A DNA stretch of 64,000 nucleotides from Rubrivivax sp. (GCA_004210455.1 SEFA01000009.1:37755-101754); one strand, 5' to 3'; shown: positions 1 through 10,613, numbered from the stretch's first letter. The notes: a model not told the origin generated them from the sequence alone. Made by a program: numbers and translations.

Positions 1-748
1 CCGGCACACGCAATCGGGGCTCGACCCAACTCGCATCGACCATCGCCAGGTGGCGCAGGAAACGCAGCGTCACATCCAGCGCCATGTCCGCGCTCGCGGG
101 TTCCCAGTGCGAGCCGCATTCGACCAGCACCGCCTGCCGCTCGCTGCGCGGATCGGCGAAACCGCCGCGATCGATCATCCGCAGTCCCGCCGCGTGGCCG
201 GTGTCGACCAGCAGGGTCGCCGGCTGACCCAGCGCGCGCGCCAGCGGCACGCTCTTGTCCGTCATGCCGCAGATCGTCAGCGCCGGCGCGCCCGCCTCCT
301 GCATGGAGTGCAGGTCCAGCAGCACGTCCGCCGCGTCGACGAAGGGCGCCAGCTCGCGCGCCCGCCGCAGCTCCACCGAGTCGCGCGTGCCGCGCAGCAC
401 CGCGTCGTCCCAGAGACGGTTCATGTCCTCGTCGACGCAACGGGACAAGAAGGGCTCCAGCGCGTTGAATCGCCCGAAGGCCTCGACGTTGGCGAAGGCC
501 AGGAGCAGCCGGCCGCGCAGCGGTCTCACGTCCTGGCGCAGCAGCGTGTCCAGCGCGATCGCGCCGCACAACTCGTTGCCGTGCGTCAGCGCCACCACCA
601 TCGCCGTCGGGCCGGGCAGGCCGGACTCCAGCACATGCACGAACTCGACCTCGCTCCCCGGACCGTGCCGCCAACGCTCGATCGCCGGCGGCTGGAGCCG
701 GACTTCCGGGTGGAAGGGCGGGAAGGTCTCAAGCAAGGCGGGCGTCAT
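1..748 (-). CDS. Succinylglutamate desuccinylase/aspartoacylase-family (M14-like) protein, C-terminus cut by window edge
   Basis: I translated this frame by hand; it stays open from ATG at 748 to base 1, giving about 249 residues without a stop, so the C-terminus lies outside the window. HGNE at residues 56-59 and DLHS with His147 are the zinc-ligand motifs of the AstE/AspA family, which removes acyl groups from N-acyl amino acids. DEDMNRLW at about 107-114 matches the family's D-x-N-R segment. An in-frame GTG at 760 is an alternative start. It is divergent from the hydrolase at 814, with 65 bases between them. Family assignment is solid; the substrate (succinylglutamate, N-acetylaspartate or other) cannot be told. 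I saw no ast operon genes nearby, which argues against a dedicated arginine-succinyltransferase role. Confidence 0.85.
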   Translation of the reverse strand, partial: MTPALLETFPPFHPEVRLQPPAIERWRHGPGSEVEFVHVLESGLPGPTAMVVALTHGNELCGAIALDTLLRQDVRPLRGRLLLAFANVEAFGRFNALEPFLSRCVDEDMNRLWDDAVLRGTRDSVELRRARELAPFVDAADVLLDLHSMQEAGAPALTICGMTDKSVPLARALGQPATLLVDTGHAAGLRMIDRGGFADPRSERQAVLVECGSHWEPASADMALDVTLRFLRHLAMVDASWVEPRLRVP

Positions 749-813
749 CGTCTTCGACACGTGGGGTCGCCCACGACGGGTGGACGTCCCGGTCGATCCT
801 ACACTCCGGCCCC

Positions 814-1662
814 ATGAAGACTCTCACCGGCCATGACGGCCTCCCGCTGCACTGGCGGGAATGGGGCGCCGACCTGTCGCTCCCCACCCGCGGTACCGTG
901 CTCATCGTCCACGGCCTGGGTGAACACATCGGCCGCTATGAAGCCGTCGCCGGGCGCCTGAACGACTGGGGCTGGCATGTCGCCGGCTTCGACCAGCGCG
1001 GGCACGGCGCCTCGGGCGGTCCGCGCGGCGACATCCCGACGCACGACAGCCTGCTGCTCGACCTCGCCGCCACCATCGACTGCCTGCGCGCCGACGACCG
1101 CAAGGGGCGGGGACCGCTGATCCTGCTCGGGCACTCCATGGGCGGCGCGGTCGCCGCCCGCTTCGTCGCCGGCGCCTTGGAGAACGCATCCTGGTCCCGG
1201 CCGGTCGACGGCCTGGTGCTCAGCTCACCGGCGCTTGATCCGGGGCTGTCAGCGCTCCAGCGGGGCCTGCTCGGCGCCACGCTGCCGCTGGTGCCGCACC
1301 TGGCGGTCGGCAACGGACTGAATCCGTCCTGGATCTCGCGCAGCCCGGACGTGGTCCAGGCCTACAAGGATGATCCGCTGGTGCACAACCGCATCACCCC
1401 GACGCTGGCGAAGATGATCGCCAGCTTCGGCGCCGAGACGCTGCCGCTGGTGCCGCGCTGGACCACGCCCACGCTGCTGATGTGGGCCGGTGCCGACCGC
1501 TGCGTCGCCCCCGCCGGCAGTGCCGCCTTCGCGGCGGCGGCCGCCGCGGGCGGCGCGGTGCAGGCCGTGTCCTTCCCGGACCTGTCGCACGAGATCTTCA
1601 ACGAACCTGAGCGCGAACAGGTCTTCGCCCGGCTGCGCGCCTGGCTGGGCACACGCTCCTAG
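814..1662 (+). CDS. Alpha/beta hydrolase, monoacylglycerol lipase-like
   Basis: A 282-residue cytosolic alpha/beta hydrolase of the serine aminopeptidase S33/monoacylglycerol lipase type. The nucleophile elbow GHSMGG puts the catalytic serine at residue 108. Asp228 (in GADRC) and His259 (in LSHE) fit the other two triad members, and the order and spacing are normal. HGLGEH near residue 33 is the usual oxyanion-side motif of these lipases. There is no signal peptide. A lipid monoester is the likely substrate by family, but an esterase or lysophospholipase role is equally possible. The stop codon overlaps a TAGAATC heptamer that may be the promoter of the next gene. Confidence 0.85.
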   Translation: MKTLTGHDGLPLHWREWGADLSLPTRGTVLIVHGLGEHIGRYEAVAGRLNDWGWHVAGFDQRGHGASGGPRGDIPTHDSLLLDLAATIDCLRADDRKGRGPLILLGHSMGGAVAARFVAGALENASWSRPVDGLVLSSPALDPGLSALQRGLLGATLPLVPHLAVGNGLNPSWISRSPDVVQAYKDDPLVHNRITPTLAKMIASFGAETLPLVPRWTTPTLLMWAGADRCVAPAGSAAFAAAAAAGGAVQAVSFPDLSHEIFNEPEREQVFARLRAWLGTRS

Positions 1663-1675
1663 AATCAGTCGATTC
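1660..1675 (+). promoter_or_regulatory. Candidate -10 element (TAGAATC) within a GAATC-N4-GATTC inverted repeat
   Basis: TAGAATC at 1660-1666 lies about 100 bases before the M20 peptidase start. The same heptamer recurs in front of amgK, bamE and the ferritin-like gene. Here it is part of a short dyad, GAATC-AGTC-GATTC. The -10 role is inferred; no convincing -35 is visible. Confidence 0.4.
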
Positions 1676-1765
1676 AGCCCCATTCCCCAAGTTCCGCCCG
1701 GACCGGCCGCCCAACGCGACCCCCGACCCAGCCAAGGCGGCCCACCGGCCGCGCAGGAGAGCCAC

Positions 1766-3241
<1,476 letters not shown>

Positions 3242-3343
3242 CCGCCGCGGACCCGGTGGACGGCCGGCAGGTCGTCAAGGTCCGCTGATCGACGCACAGC
3301 GAGGCGGCCCGCGGCGACGCGGCGCCCGCCCGGAGGAGACGGG

Positions 3344-4351
3344 ATGGATCAGGTCAAGGCGATGCGGGTCTTCACCCGCGTGATCGACGAAGGCAGCCTC
3401 GCCGGCGCCGCGCGGGCCATGGACCTGGCACCCGCCGTGGTCACGCGGCTGGTGGCGGATCTCGAGGAGCATCTCGGCGCGCGGCTGCTGAACCGCACGA
3501 CGCGGCGACTGTCGCTGACGGACGTCGGCGAGGGCTACCTCGAACGCTGTCGCCGCATCCTCAGCGACATCGAGGAAGCCGAGGCGCTGGCCTCCGCGGC
3601 GACCAACGAGCCGCGCGGCACGCTGCGCGTCCTCATCCCGCCGGCCATCGCGATCCATCAGCTGGCGCGACACATGGCGCGTTTCCACGCGCTGTACCCG
3701 CTGGTCAGCGTCGAGCTGGTCGCGCCGGGGCCCGTCGACACGCTCGACGAGAGCTTCGACATCACCGTCATCTCCACCCGCAGTCCGCTGCAGGGCGACT
3801 TCATCGCCCGCAAGCTGGCCCGCACGGAGGTGATCCTGTGCGCGTCGCCCGAGTACCTGGGCCGGCGCGGCAAGCCGCAGCATCCGTCCGACCTCAAGCA
3901 GCACGACGTCATGCTGCCGCCCATCCATGAGCTGACCCGCGGCGTGACCTTCGAGCGCTGCGGCGCCGATGGCCTCACCACCGAGAGCTTCTTCGCGATC
4001 CCCAGTCGGCCGGTGATGACGACCTCCTCGGTCGACACCAAGTACGCCTGCGCGCTGCACGGGCTGGGTGTGGCCGGGCTGCCGTCCTTCGTCGTCGGCG
4101 ACGCGCTCATGGAGGGCGCGCTCGAACGCGTGCTGCCGCAGTGGCGCATCTACAGCTACGCGCTGTGGGCGGCGATGCCGACCCGCAAGTTCGTCCCGGC
4201 GCGCACCCGCGCGTTCATGGACTTCCTCGTCGAGATCTTCGGCGGGAAGGACGAGGATCCGTGGCTCACCGCCGCGGGGTGCCCGTCGTATCGGGCGGCG
4301 CAGGAGTTGCTGGCAGCGCAGGCGGCCAAGGCGGCCGCGGCCGGGGATTGA
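3344..4351 (+). CDS. LysR-family transcriptional regulator
   Basis: A 335-residue LysR-type regulator. Residues 1-60 form the winged helix-turn-helix: MDQVKAMRVFTRVIDEGS, then AARAMDLAPAVVTRLVADLE. A periplasmic-binding-protein-like effector domain follows from about residue 90. GGAGGAGA stands right before the ATG. The C-terminus has an Ala/Lys-rich tail (AAQAAKAAAAGD) beyond the usual length of about 300. Its stop faces the stop of the kinase gene with only 6 bases between, so the two are convergent. LysR genes often regulate a divergent neighbour, but here the upstream gene is co-directional, so the target cannot be guessed. Confidence 0.9.
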   Translation: MDQVKAMRVFTRVIDEGSLAGAARAMDLAPAVVTRLVADLEEHLGARLLNRTTRRLSLTDVGEGYLERCRRILSDIEEAEALASAATNEPRGTLRVLIPPAIAIHQLARHMARFHALYPLVSVELVAPGPVDTLDESFDITVISTRSPLQGDFIARKLARTEVILCASPEYLGRRGKPQHPSDLKQHDVMLPPIHELTRGVTFERCGADGLTTESFFAIPSRPVMTTSSVDTKYACALHGLGVAGLPSFVVGDALMEGALERVLPQWRIYSYALWAAMPTRKFVPARTRAFMDFLVEIFGGKDEDPWLTAAGCPSYRAAQELLAAQAAKAAAAGD

Positions 4352-4357
4352 GGGCGC

Positions 4358-5509
4358 TCAGCGCAGGCTGAAGCCGACCTGCGTGTACTGCGGCTGCAGA
4401 TCTTCGATCAGGCGCAGCAGCGGCGAGAGCTCGACGTAGCGCGTCGCCGTCTTCACGACGTAGGCGTAGAAGCGCGGCAGGTCCTCCGCGTAATGCGGCT
4501 TGCCGTCGCGGTGCTTGAGCCGGCAGAAGATGCCCATGATCTTCAGCTGCCGCTGCAGCACGGTCCATTCGAGACGGCGCCAGAACAGGCCGAAGTCCAG
4601 CGCCATCTCGTGCGGGTCCTCGCCGTTCGGGTCCAGTCCGAACAGGCCGGCGCGCTTCGCGCCTTCCCAGTAGCGCACCGCCCAGTCAAGCTCCTCGGCC
4701 TCTTCCCAGGAGATGAAGGCGTCGCGCAACAGCGACGCGATGTCGTAGGTGACCGGGCCCATCACCGCGTCCTGGAAATCGAGGATGCCGGGCGTGGCGA
4801 AGGCTGCGGCATCACCGCCCCCGGCGTTCCCCGCCGGGCAGACCATCAGGTTGCGCGGCATGTAGTCGCGGTGCATCGGCACGCGCGGCTGCGCCAGGAC
4901 GTTGGCCGACAGCAGCGCCACCGTCCGGTCCCAGTACCCCTGCTGCTTCTCGTCCCAGGTCTTGCCATGGTGGGCCTGGACGCACCAGTCGACGAAGATC
5001 TGCAGCTCGCGGCGCACGAAGGCGTCGTCGAACAGCGGCAGCGCGCCGTCGGCGCGGGCCGCCTCGCTGGTCTGCCAGCGCAGCAGCGCGGCGGTGGCGT
5101 CGCGCATCAGCAGCCGGGGCAGGGCCTCGTCGCCGTGGCGCTGGGCCTCCAGCAGCGCCGCGATGTAGGACCGGCGGCCCAGGTCCTCCATCAAGGCGAA
5201 TCCGAGCCCGACGTCATGCGCGATCACGCGCGGCACGTGCAGGCCGCGGTCGGCCATCAGCGCGCCGACGCGCAGGAACGCGGCCAGCTGGTTGGGTGAG
5301 GCCGGGTCGTCCATAAGGATCAGCGTGCCGCCGTCCGTCGTCTCCAGGCGCAGGTAGCGCCGGAACCCCGCGTCGCTGCTGGCGACGGCGAGCGTGTCCA
5401 GCCGCAATCCGAGCGTCTCCACCAGCGGTGCGGTCCAGGCGTGGAAGCGATCGGCGCGGGCGGCGTCGGGCCAGAGCGGAATCGCGGCGTGCGGAGCAGG
5501 AGCGGTCAT
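4358..5509 (-). CDS. amgK: Aminoglycoside phosphotransferase-fold kinase, AmgK-like (anomeric MurNAc/GlcNAc kinase candidate)
   Basis: A 383-residue protein of the APH/choline kinase fold. The catalytic loop reads MHRDYMPRNL (H-x-D-x4-N) and is followed by the metal site GILDFQDAVMGP (D-F-Q-D). Proteins of this type divergent from lptD are commonly AmgK, the sugar kinase of the MurNAc recycling route that feeds MurU. No murU follows here, because the LysR gene is convergent, so the role rests on fold and lptD neighbourhood. I prefer ATG 5509: the 27 extra residues possible upstream are Arg/Ala-rich and look non-coding. No clear ribosome binding site is seen at either start. Confidence 0.75.
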   Translation of the reverse strand: MTAPAPHAAIPLWPDAARADRFHAWTAPLVETLGLRLDTLAVASSDAGFRRYLRLETTDGGTLILMDDPASPNQLAAFLRVGALMADRGLHVPRVIAHDVGLGFALMEDLGRRSYIAALLEAQRHGDEALPRLLMRDATAALLRWQTSEAARADGALPLFDDAFVRRELQIFVDWCVQAHHGKTWDEKQQGYWDRTVALLSANVLAQPRVPMHRDYMPRNLMVCPAGNAGGGDAAAFATPGILDFQDAVMGPVTYDIASLLRDAFISWEEAEELDWAVRYWEGAKRAGLFGLDPNGEDPHEMALDFGLFWRRLEWTVLQRQLKIMGIFCRLKHRDGKPHYAEDLPRFYAYVVKTATRYVELSPLLRLIEDLQPQYTQVGFSLR

Positions 5510-5627
5510 CGGAAGCTGGGAGTCGCGAGCAGAGGCTCGGGCGAAGAAGCGAAAGGGCCGCTGCGCGAGCGGCCGCCAGGTCGGTGACAAGGCGCCGACG
5601 CGGTCCTGCCGGCGCGCGAGCCTCGTG

Positions 5628-5640
5628 GATAATGATTCTA
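5628..5640. promoter_or_regulatory. Candidate divergent -10 elements for lptD (GATAAT) and amgK (TAGAAT)
   Basis: The 199-base divergent region holds GATAAT at 5628-5633 reading toward lptD. Immediately next to it is GATTCTA at 5634-5640, which is TAGAATC on the minus strand and reads toward amgK. Both are good -10 matches, but neither has a convincing -35. The AT-rich patch is conspicuous in its GC-rich surroundings. Assignment is by position and composition only. Confidence 0.4.
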
Positions 5641-5708
5641 CAAACCCCCGGGCAGCGCGGCGCGATCGACGCGCGGCCGCCTGACCTCTGCAAGACGCTG
5701 CCCGCCTG

Positions 5709-8132
5709 ATGCGCCCACCGGTTTCCCGTCCCCGTCCGATCTCGCTGGCCGCCGCGCTGGCGGTCGCGTTGCCCGCCTTCTCCTCATCGTCCGCTCAGGC
5801 GCAGGAGTCCGCAGGCCAGCCGCTGATCCTCAAGTCGGTCAAGCAGCTGCACCAGACCAAGCGCAAGGACGCCCGCCCCGCGCTGGCGCTGAGCGCCGAC
5901 CGCATCACCAGCGAGATGGACCAGACCTCGACCGCGGAAGGCGACGTCCAGCTGCGCTACGGCGGCATGCTGCTGAGGTCCGACACGCTGCGCTACGACT
6001 ATCCGCGGGATCTGGCCACCGCCGAGGGCGGGGTTGAACTGAGCCAGAACGGCGCCGTGCTGCGTGGCCCGAAGCTGGAGCTCTTCGTCGACAAATTCGA
6101 GGGCCAGCTCCAGAGTCCGACCTACTTCTTCGCCGCCACCGGCGGCAGCGGCAGCGCCAGGGCGATCCACTTCCTCGGCGACCAGCGCATGCGCGCCGAC
6201 GAGGCGACCTACTCGACCTGCCCGGTGTCGGAAAAGGGCGAGCAGGACGCGGCCGATGCCGCCAACGGCGGAAAGGACGGCAAGGGCAAGCGCGACTGGG
6301 AACTGGTCACCAGCAGCCTGAACCTGGACTTCGACGCCGGCGAGGGCGTGGCGAAGAACGCCGTGGTGCGATTCCTCGGCGTGCCCATCCTGGCGGCGCC
6401 GTCGCTGAGCTTCCCGCTCGGCGACCAGCCCAAGTCCGGCCTGCTGCCGCCCAACGTCAACATCGACAACCGCAGCGGCGTCGAGTACAGCCAACCCTTC
6501 TACTGGAGCATCGCGCCCAACCGCGACGCGACGATCACGCCCTTCGTGATGACGCGCCGGGGTCCCGGCGTCGACACGCAGTTCCGCTACCTGGAGCCGG
6601 GCCACCGCGGCCAGATCGACTACGCGCTGCTGCCGCACGACCGCGTCACCGGCATCTCTCGCTGGGACCTGCGGCTGAACGCCGACGGCGACGTGATGCC
6701 GAACTGGACCTACAACGTCCACACCGAGCGCGTCTCCGACGACGACTACTGGAAGGACCTGCGCAGCCGCATGCTGACGCAGACGCCGCGCCTGCTGTCG
6801 ACGGACCTGCGCACGCAGCGCGACTTCAGCTTCAACTGGGGCGAGATGCAGACCTATGCGCGGGTGCAGAAGTGGCAGCCGCTGCAGGTCGCGCAGACGG
6901 AAGACCAGTTCGCCTCGCCCTACCAGCGTTCGCCGCAGATCGGCGTGCGGCTGCAGACCGGCGCCGATGAATCGGTGCTGGCCGGCTACCTGCCCACCGG
7001 CCGCCGCGCGCGACTGGAAGGCGGCCTGGAGCTCGAATACAACCGCTTCGACCTGCCCGGCGGCGCGCTGGGCTCGCAGACGCAGACGGGCGAGCGGGTC
7101 CACATGCTCGGCCACGTGAGCCTGCCCTTCAGCGGCGCGGCCTGGTGGCTGATCCCGAAGATGTCGATCAACGCGGCGAGCTACCACCTCGACCAGGCGA
7201 TCGACGTCACCGGCCGCCGCTCGATCGACCGCACCATCCCGACCTTCAGCGTCGACCACGGCTGGATCCTGGAGCGCAACACCTCGCTCTTCGGCAATGC
7301 GATGCGCCAGACGCTGGAGCCGCGCCTGCTGTACGTCAACACGCCGTACCGCGACCAGAGCGCGATGCCCAACTTCGACGCGGCGCCGCGGGACTACAAC
7401 TTCGATTCGGTCTTCGCGGAGAACCAGTTCTCCGGCGTCGACCGCGTCAACGACGCCAACATGCTGGCCTTCGGCGCGACCACGCGCTGGATCGAGGACG
7501 AGCGCGGCGAGGAACAGCTGCGCCTGGGCATGGTCCAGCGCTACCTGTTCCGCAACCAGCAGATCACGCCCGACGGCACGCCGCAGACGCACCGCCTGTC
7601 CGACGTGGTGCTGCTGGCTTCCGCGCACTTGAACCAGGCCTGGTGGACGGACAGCACCCTGCAATTGAATTCCGCCGACGGCAAGGTCGAACGGACCGTG
7701 CTGCGCCTGCGGTATTCCCCGGGTCCGTTCCGGACCGTCAGCGCGTCCTACCGCCTCGCCCGCGGGCAGAGCGAGCAGGTCGAGTTCGCCTGGCAATGGC
7801 CGCTGTTCGGGCCGGATCGCAAGTCGATTTCCGGCGGCGCGGGCTGCGCCGGCGCCTGGTACGGCGCGGGCCGCCTGCAGTACTCGATGCGCGACAAGCG
7901 CTTCACCGATTCCGTGATCGGCGCCGAGTACGACTCGGGCTGCTGGATCCTGCGCATCGGCGCGGAACGCCAGGCCACCGGCCGCGCGGAAACCAACACC
8001 CGACTGATCCTCCAGCTGGAACTGGTCGGCCTGTCGCCGCTCGGTTCCAATGCCCTGAAGGTGTTGAGAGACAATATTCCGGGTTACCGTTCGCTGAGCT
8101 CCGAGCGCTCGGCTTTTGGCACATATGACTGA
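5709..8132 (+). CDS. lptD: LPS-assembly protein LptD
   Basis: An 807-residue outer-membrane beta-barrel that, with LptE, inserts lipopolysaccharide into the outer leaflet. A Sec signal peptide covers about residues 1-32 (cleavage near SAQAQE). The OstA/LptA-like periplasmic domain follows (LSADRITSEMDQTSTAEGDV), then the barrel, beginning around NIDNRSGVEYSQPFYWS. Cysteines sit at about residue 171 and twice in the C-terminal strands (AGCAG, DSGCW), compatible with the interdomain disulphide of the family. A hydrophilic Lys/Gly/Asp-rich insert follows the first cysteine. surA overlaps its 3' end by 8 bases, so the two are translationally coupled; SurA is the chaperone LptD depends on. Confidence 0.97.
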   Translation: MRPPVSRPRPISLAAALAVALPAFSSSSAQAQESAGQPLILKSVKQLHQTKRKDARPALALSADRITSEMDQTSTAEGDVQLRYGGMLLRSDTLRYDYPRDLATAEGGVELSQNGAVLRGPKLELFVDKFEGQLQSPTYFFAATGGSGSARAIHFLGDQRMRADEATYSTCPVSEKGEQDAADAANGGKDGKGKRDWELVTSSLNLDFDAGEGVAKNAVVRFLGVPILAAPSLSFPLGDQPKSGLLPPNVNIDNRSGVEYSQPFYWSIAPNRDATITPFVMTRRGPGVDTQFRYLEPGHRGQIDYALLPHDRVTGISRWDLRLNADGDVMPNWTYNVHTERVSDDDYWKDLRSRMLTQTPRLLSTDLRTQRDFSFNWGEMQTYARVQKWQPLQVAQTEDQFASPYQRSPQIGVRLQTGADESVLAGYLPTGRRARLEGGLELEYNRFDLPGGALGSQTQTGERVHMLGHVSLPFSGAAWWLIPKMSINAASYHLDQAIDVTGRRSIDRTIPTFSVDHGWILERNTSLFGNAMRQTLEPRLLYVNTPYRDQSAMPNFDAAPRDYNFDSVFAENQFSGVDRVNDANMLAFGATTRWIEDERGEEQLRLGMVQRYLFRNQQITPDGTPQTHRLSDVVLLASAHLNQAWWTDSTLQLNSADGKVERTVLRLRYSPGPFRTVSASYRLARGQSEQVEFAWQWPLFGPDRKSISGGAGCAGAWYGAGRLQYSMRDKRFTDSVIGAEYDSGCWILRIGAERQATGRAETNTRLILQLELVGLSPLGSNALKVLRDNIPGYRSLSSERSAFGTYD

Positions 8133-9561
8133 ACTGCGTTCGATGCGACATCTCAAGCCGGTGGCGGCCACCCTCCTGTCCCTGACCGCCGCCCTGGCCG
8201 GCTCGGCATCCCTGGCGCAGACAACGCCCGCTCCAAGCGCCGCAGCCGCAGCCGCTGCTGCCGCTGCCTCCGCGCCTGCCGCGGCGGCCTCGACGCCCGC
8301 GGTCAACCGTCCGGTCGTCGAACAGCGGCAGCTGAAGCCGGGCGACTACATCGCGGTGATCGTCAACACCGACATCGTGGCGGCGTCCGAAGTCATCCAG
8401 CGCACCGAGCGCATGCGCGAGGAAGCGCGTCAGCGCGGTCAGACCGTCACCAACGAACTGCTGCACAAGCAGGCGGTGGACAGCCTGGTCGACGAGCGTG
8501 TCGTCGTCACGTATGCCCGTGAGAACGGTCCGCGCGTGGACGAGCCGGAACTGGATCGCGTCGTCGGCAACGTCGCCACGCAGAACAAGCTGACGATGCC
8601 CGAGCTGCGCCAGCGTCTGGCCGCCGAAGGCATCGACTTCAAGCGTTTCCGCGAGAACCTGCGCGACCAGATGCTGAGCGAACGCGTCCGGGAGCGCGAG
8701 GTGCAGGGGCGCATCCGCATCACGGATGGCGACATCGACAAGTACCTGGACGAGCGTCAGGCGGCGATGCAGGGCCGCGCGCAACTGAACATCGCGCAGA
8801 TCCTGGTGCCGGTGCCCGAAGGCTCGAACCCGGCCGTGGTGGCCGAGCGCAAGGCGCGGGCCGAGGCCGCGCTGGCCCGCATCAAGGCGGGCGAAGACTT
8901 CGCCAAGGTCGCCCGCGAGGTGTCGGAAGACGCGAACAAGAACCGCGGCGGCGAGATCGGCCTGCGCGCCGCGGACAAGCTGCCCGATGTCTTCGTCGAC
9001 GCGGTCAAGGACCTGAAGGACGGCGAGGTGAGGTCCGAGCCGCTGCGCTCCGAAGCCGGTTTCCATGTGCTGAAGCTGGTCGAGCGCCAGTCCGGCAAGG
9101 CGTCGATCAACGTCGTCGTCCAGACCCACGCGCGCCACATCCTGCTGCGTCCGTCCGAGCAGCTGAGCCCCGAGCAGGCAACGCGCCGCCTGGTGGAATT
9201 CAAGCGCGCGATCGAATCCAAGCGCGCCACCTTCGAGCAACTGGCGCGCGCCAACTCGGAAGACGGCAGCGCGCAGGAAGGCGGCGACCTCGGCTGGGTC
9301 TCGCCGGGCGGCTTCGTGCCCGAGTTCGAGCAGGCCATGGACACGTTGCCGATCAACGGCATCTCGGACCCGGTGCCCTCGCGTTTCGGCATCCACCTGA
9401 TCCAGGTGATGGAACGCCGCGACGTGGTGCTCGACATGAAGCAGCTGCGCGAGCAGGCCCGCAATGCGCTGCGCGAGCGCAAGTACGAAGACGCCTACAA
9501 CGACTGGATGAAGGAAATGCGCGCCCGCGCCTTCATCGAGACGCGCGAGTGGCTGGACTGA
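8125..9561 (+). CDS. surA: Periplasmic peptidyl-prolyl isomerase/chaperone SurA
   Basis: A 478-residue periplasmic chaperone for outer-membrane proteins. The signal peptide is followed by a long Ala-rich linker (about residues 36-58), then the SurA N-domain and two parvulin domains. The second parvulin domain is the better conserved (QTHARHILLRPSE, then EDGSAQEGGDLGWVSPG); the first retains NIAQILVPVPEG and NRGGEIGLR. I take ATG 8125, inside the end of lptD; ATG 8143 and a TTG at 8116 are possible alternatives. It is the middle gene of lptD-surA-rsmA. In many proteobacteria pdxA stands between surA and rsmA, but here it is absent. Confidence 0.96.
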   Translation: MTELRSMRHLKPVAATLLSLTAALAGSASLAQTTPAPSAAAAAAAAAASAPAAAASTPAVNRPVVEQRQLKPGDYIAVIVNTDIVAASEVIQRTERMREEARQRGQTVTNELLHKQAVDSLVDERVVVTYARENGPRVDEPELDRVVGNVATQNKLTMPELRQRLAAEGIDFKRFRENLRDQMLSERVREREVQGRIRITDGDIDKYLDERQAAMQGRAQLNIAQILVPVPEGSNPAVVAERKARAEAALARIKAGEDFAKVAREVSEDANKNRGGEIGLRAADKLPDVFVDAVKDLKDGEVRSEPLRSEAGFHVLKLVERQSGKASINVVVQTHARHILLRPSEQLSPEQATRRLVEFKRAIESKRATFEQLARANSEDGSAQEGGDLGWVSPGGFVPEFEQAMDTLPINGISDPVPSRFGIHLIQVMERRDVVLDMKQLREQARNALRERKYEDAYNDWMKEMRARAFIETREWLD

Positions 9562-9579
9562 CCGGCCGGGGCTGACTTC

Positions 9580-10353
9580 ATGGGACATGTCGCGCGCAAG
9601 CGCTTCGGCCAGCACTTCCTGACCGACAAGGCCATCATCGACGGCATCGTCGACGCGATCGCGCCGGGCGAAGATCAATCGATGGTCGAGATCGGCCCGG
9701 GCCTGGGCGCGATGACGCTGCCGCTGCTGCAGCGCCTGCCGGCGTCCAGCCGGCCGCTGACCGTCATCGAGCTCGATCGCGACCTCGCCGCCCGCATGCG
9801 CAAGCGCGGCGACGTGACCGTCATCGAGTCCGACGTGCTCAAGGTCGACTTCGCCGCGCTGGCCGCGGAGCGCGGGCGCAAGCTGAAGGTCGTCGGCAAC
9901 CTGCCGTACAACATCTCCTCGCCGATCCTGTTCCATCTGCTGGGCTTCGTGGACCACGTCGTCGACCAGACCTTCATGCTGCAGAAGGAGGTCGTCGACC
10001 GCATGGCCGCCGGCCCGGGCACCAAGGACTTTGGCCGGTTGAGCGTCATGCTGCAGTGGCGCTACGACGTCGAAGCGCTGTTCGACGTGCCGCCGGAAGC
10101 CTTCGATCCGCCACCGCGGGTGGATTCGGCGATCGTGCGCATGGTGCCGCTGTCGGCGCCGGCCAGGATCGACGAGGCGCTGCTGAGCGAGCTGGTCGCC
10201 TCGGCGTTCTCGCAGCGTCGCAAGCTGCTGCGGCATTCGCTCGGCAAATGGCTGGACGCCCGCGGCTTCCAGGGCGAATTCGATCTGCAGCGTCGCGCCG
10301 AGGAAGTGCCGGTCGACGAATTCGTCGCGCTGGCGTTGGCGGTCCAGGGCTGA
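9580..10353 (+). CDS. rsmA: 16S rRNA dimethyladenosine transferase RsmA (KsgA)
   Basis: A 257-residue SAM-dependent methyltransferase that dimethylates two adjacent adenines near the 3' end of 16S r[12 protein letters not shown] at the N-terminus, the SAM-binding [11 protein letters not shown] and the catalytic NLPYNISSP motif are all intact. It starts 18 bases after surA in the same transcription unit. A strong intrinsic terminator follows the stop. Confidence 0.97.
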   Translation: MGHVARKRFGQHFLTDKAIIDGIVDAIAPGEDQSMVEIGPGLGAMTLPLLQRLPASSRPLTVIELDRDLAARMRKRGDVTVIESDVLKVDFAALAAERGRKLKVVGNLPYNISSPILFHLLGFVDHVVDQTFMLQKEVVDRMAAGPGTKDFGRLSVMLQWRYDVEALFDVPPEAFDPPPRVDSAIVRMVPLSAPARIDEALLSELVASAFSQRRKLLRHSLGKWLDARGFQGEFDLQRRAEEVPVDEFVALALAVQG

Positions 10354-10361
10354 GCCAAACA

Positions 10362-10391
10362 AAAAGGCCTTCCGTCGCCGGAAGGCCTTTT
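10362..10391 (+). terminator. Intrinsic terminator after rsmA
   Basis: A perfect 12-bp stem, AAAAGGCCTTCC / GGAAGGCCTTTT, with a 6-base loop, begins 8 bases after the rsmA stop. The 3' arm ends in four T. It closes the lptD-surA-rsmA unit. Because the arm is symmetric it could also serve the opposite strand. Confidence 0.9.
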
Positions 10392-10427
10392 GCATCGGAC
10401 CCGAAGGTTCAGTCGTTCGTCAACGGA

Positions 10428-10613
10428 TCACGCGGCGCTGAGCCACATGGACGTGTCGAAGGCGCTGCACATCATCGGCATGTTCATGCCGAAGTTCGGA
10501 TTCGGATTCGCCTTGGTGCTCTTGAGCACCGGCTTCGCCTCGGGGGCCACTTCGGTCGCCCGCTCCCAGGAACCTTGTTCTTGAGAGCGGGCTACTGAAA
10601 AGAATAGAAGCAC
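10428..10613 (-). CDS. Possible small protein (40-61 aa) behind barstar
   Basis: A short minus-strand frame just downstream of the barstar gene, from GTG 10613 (61 aa, overlapping the barstar end) or GTG 10550 (40 aa). The 3' part encodes a Pro/Asn/Met-rich peptide (NPNPNFGMNMPMM, then a single Cys and SMWLSAA). Nearly every third codon position is G or C, but this does not decide the strand. The plus-strand frame of 10447-10584 shares the same third positions and would give a hydrophobic 45-aa peptide. No ribosome binding site is convincing. I do not recognise it. Confidence 0.25.
   Translation of the reverse strand: MLLFFSVARSQEQGSWERATEVAPEAKPVLKSTKANPNPNFGMNMPMMCSAFDTSMWLSAA
10559..10591 (-). 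repeat. Hairpin directly after the barstar stop codon
   Basis: CCCGCTC (10559-10565) pairs with GAGCGGG (10585-10591). Inside it GAAC pairs with GTTC around a 3-base loop. The outer arm abuts the barstar stop codon. There is no T-run after it on the minus strand, so it may be a weak terminator, an mRNA-stabilising 3' structure, or an attenuator between barstar and the possible small gene. Confidence 0.55.

Noticed and set aside
50..836. Plus-strand frames over 50-836
   Set aside because: Opposite the aspartoacylase-family gene, whose HGNE and DLHS motifs are convincing; the plus frames have no recognisable features.
5628..5642. GATAATGATTCTAC as a Fur box before lptD
   Set aside because: Only the first half matches the Fur consensus; it is better explained as overlapping -10 elements.
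5784..8306. 840-codon open frame antisense to lptD, and similar long antisense frames at 7903-10395, 13767-15845, 19408-21813, 23896-26964, 53903-56050 and 61428-63707
   Set aside because: Each lies exactly opposite a clearly recognised gene and shares its third-codon positions; composition is Arg/Ala/Gln/His-rich. They are high-GC shadows.
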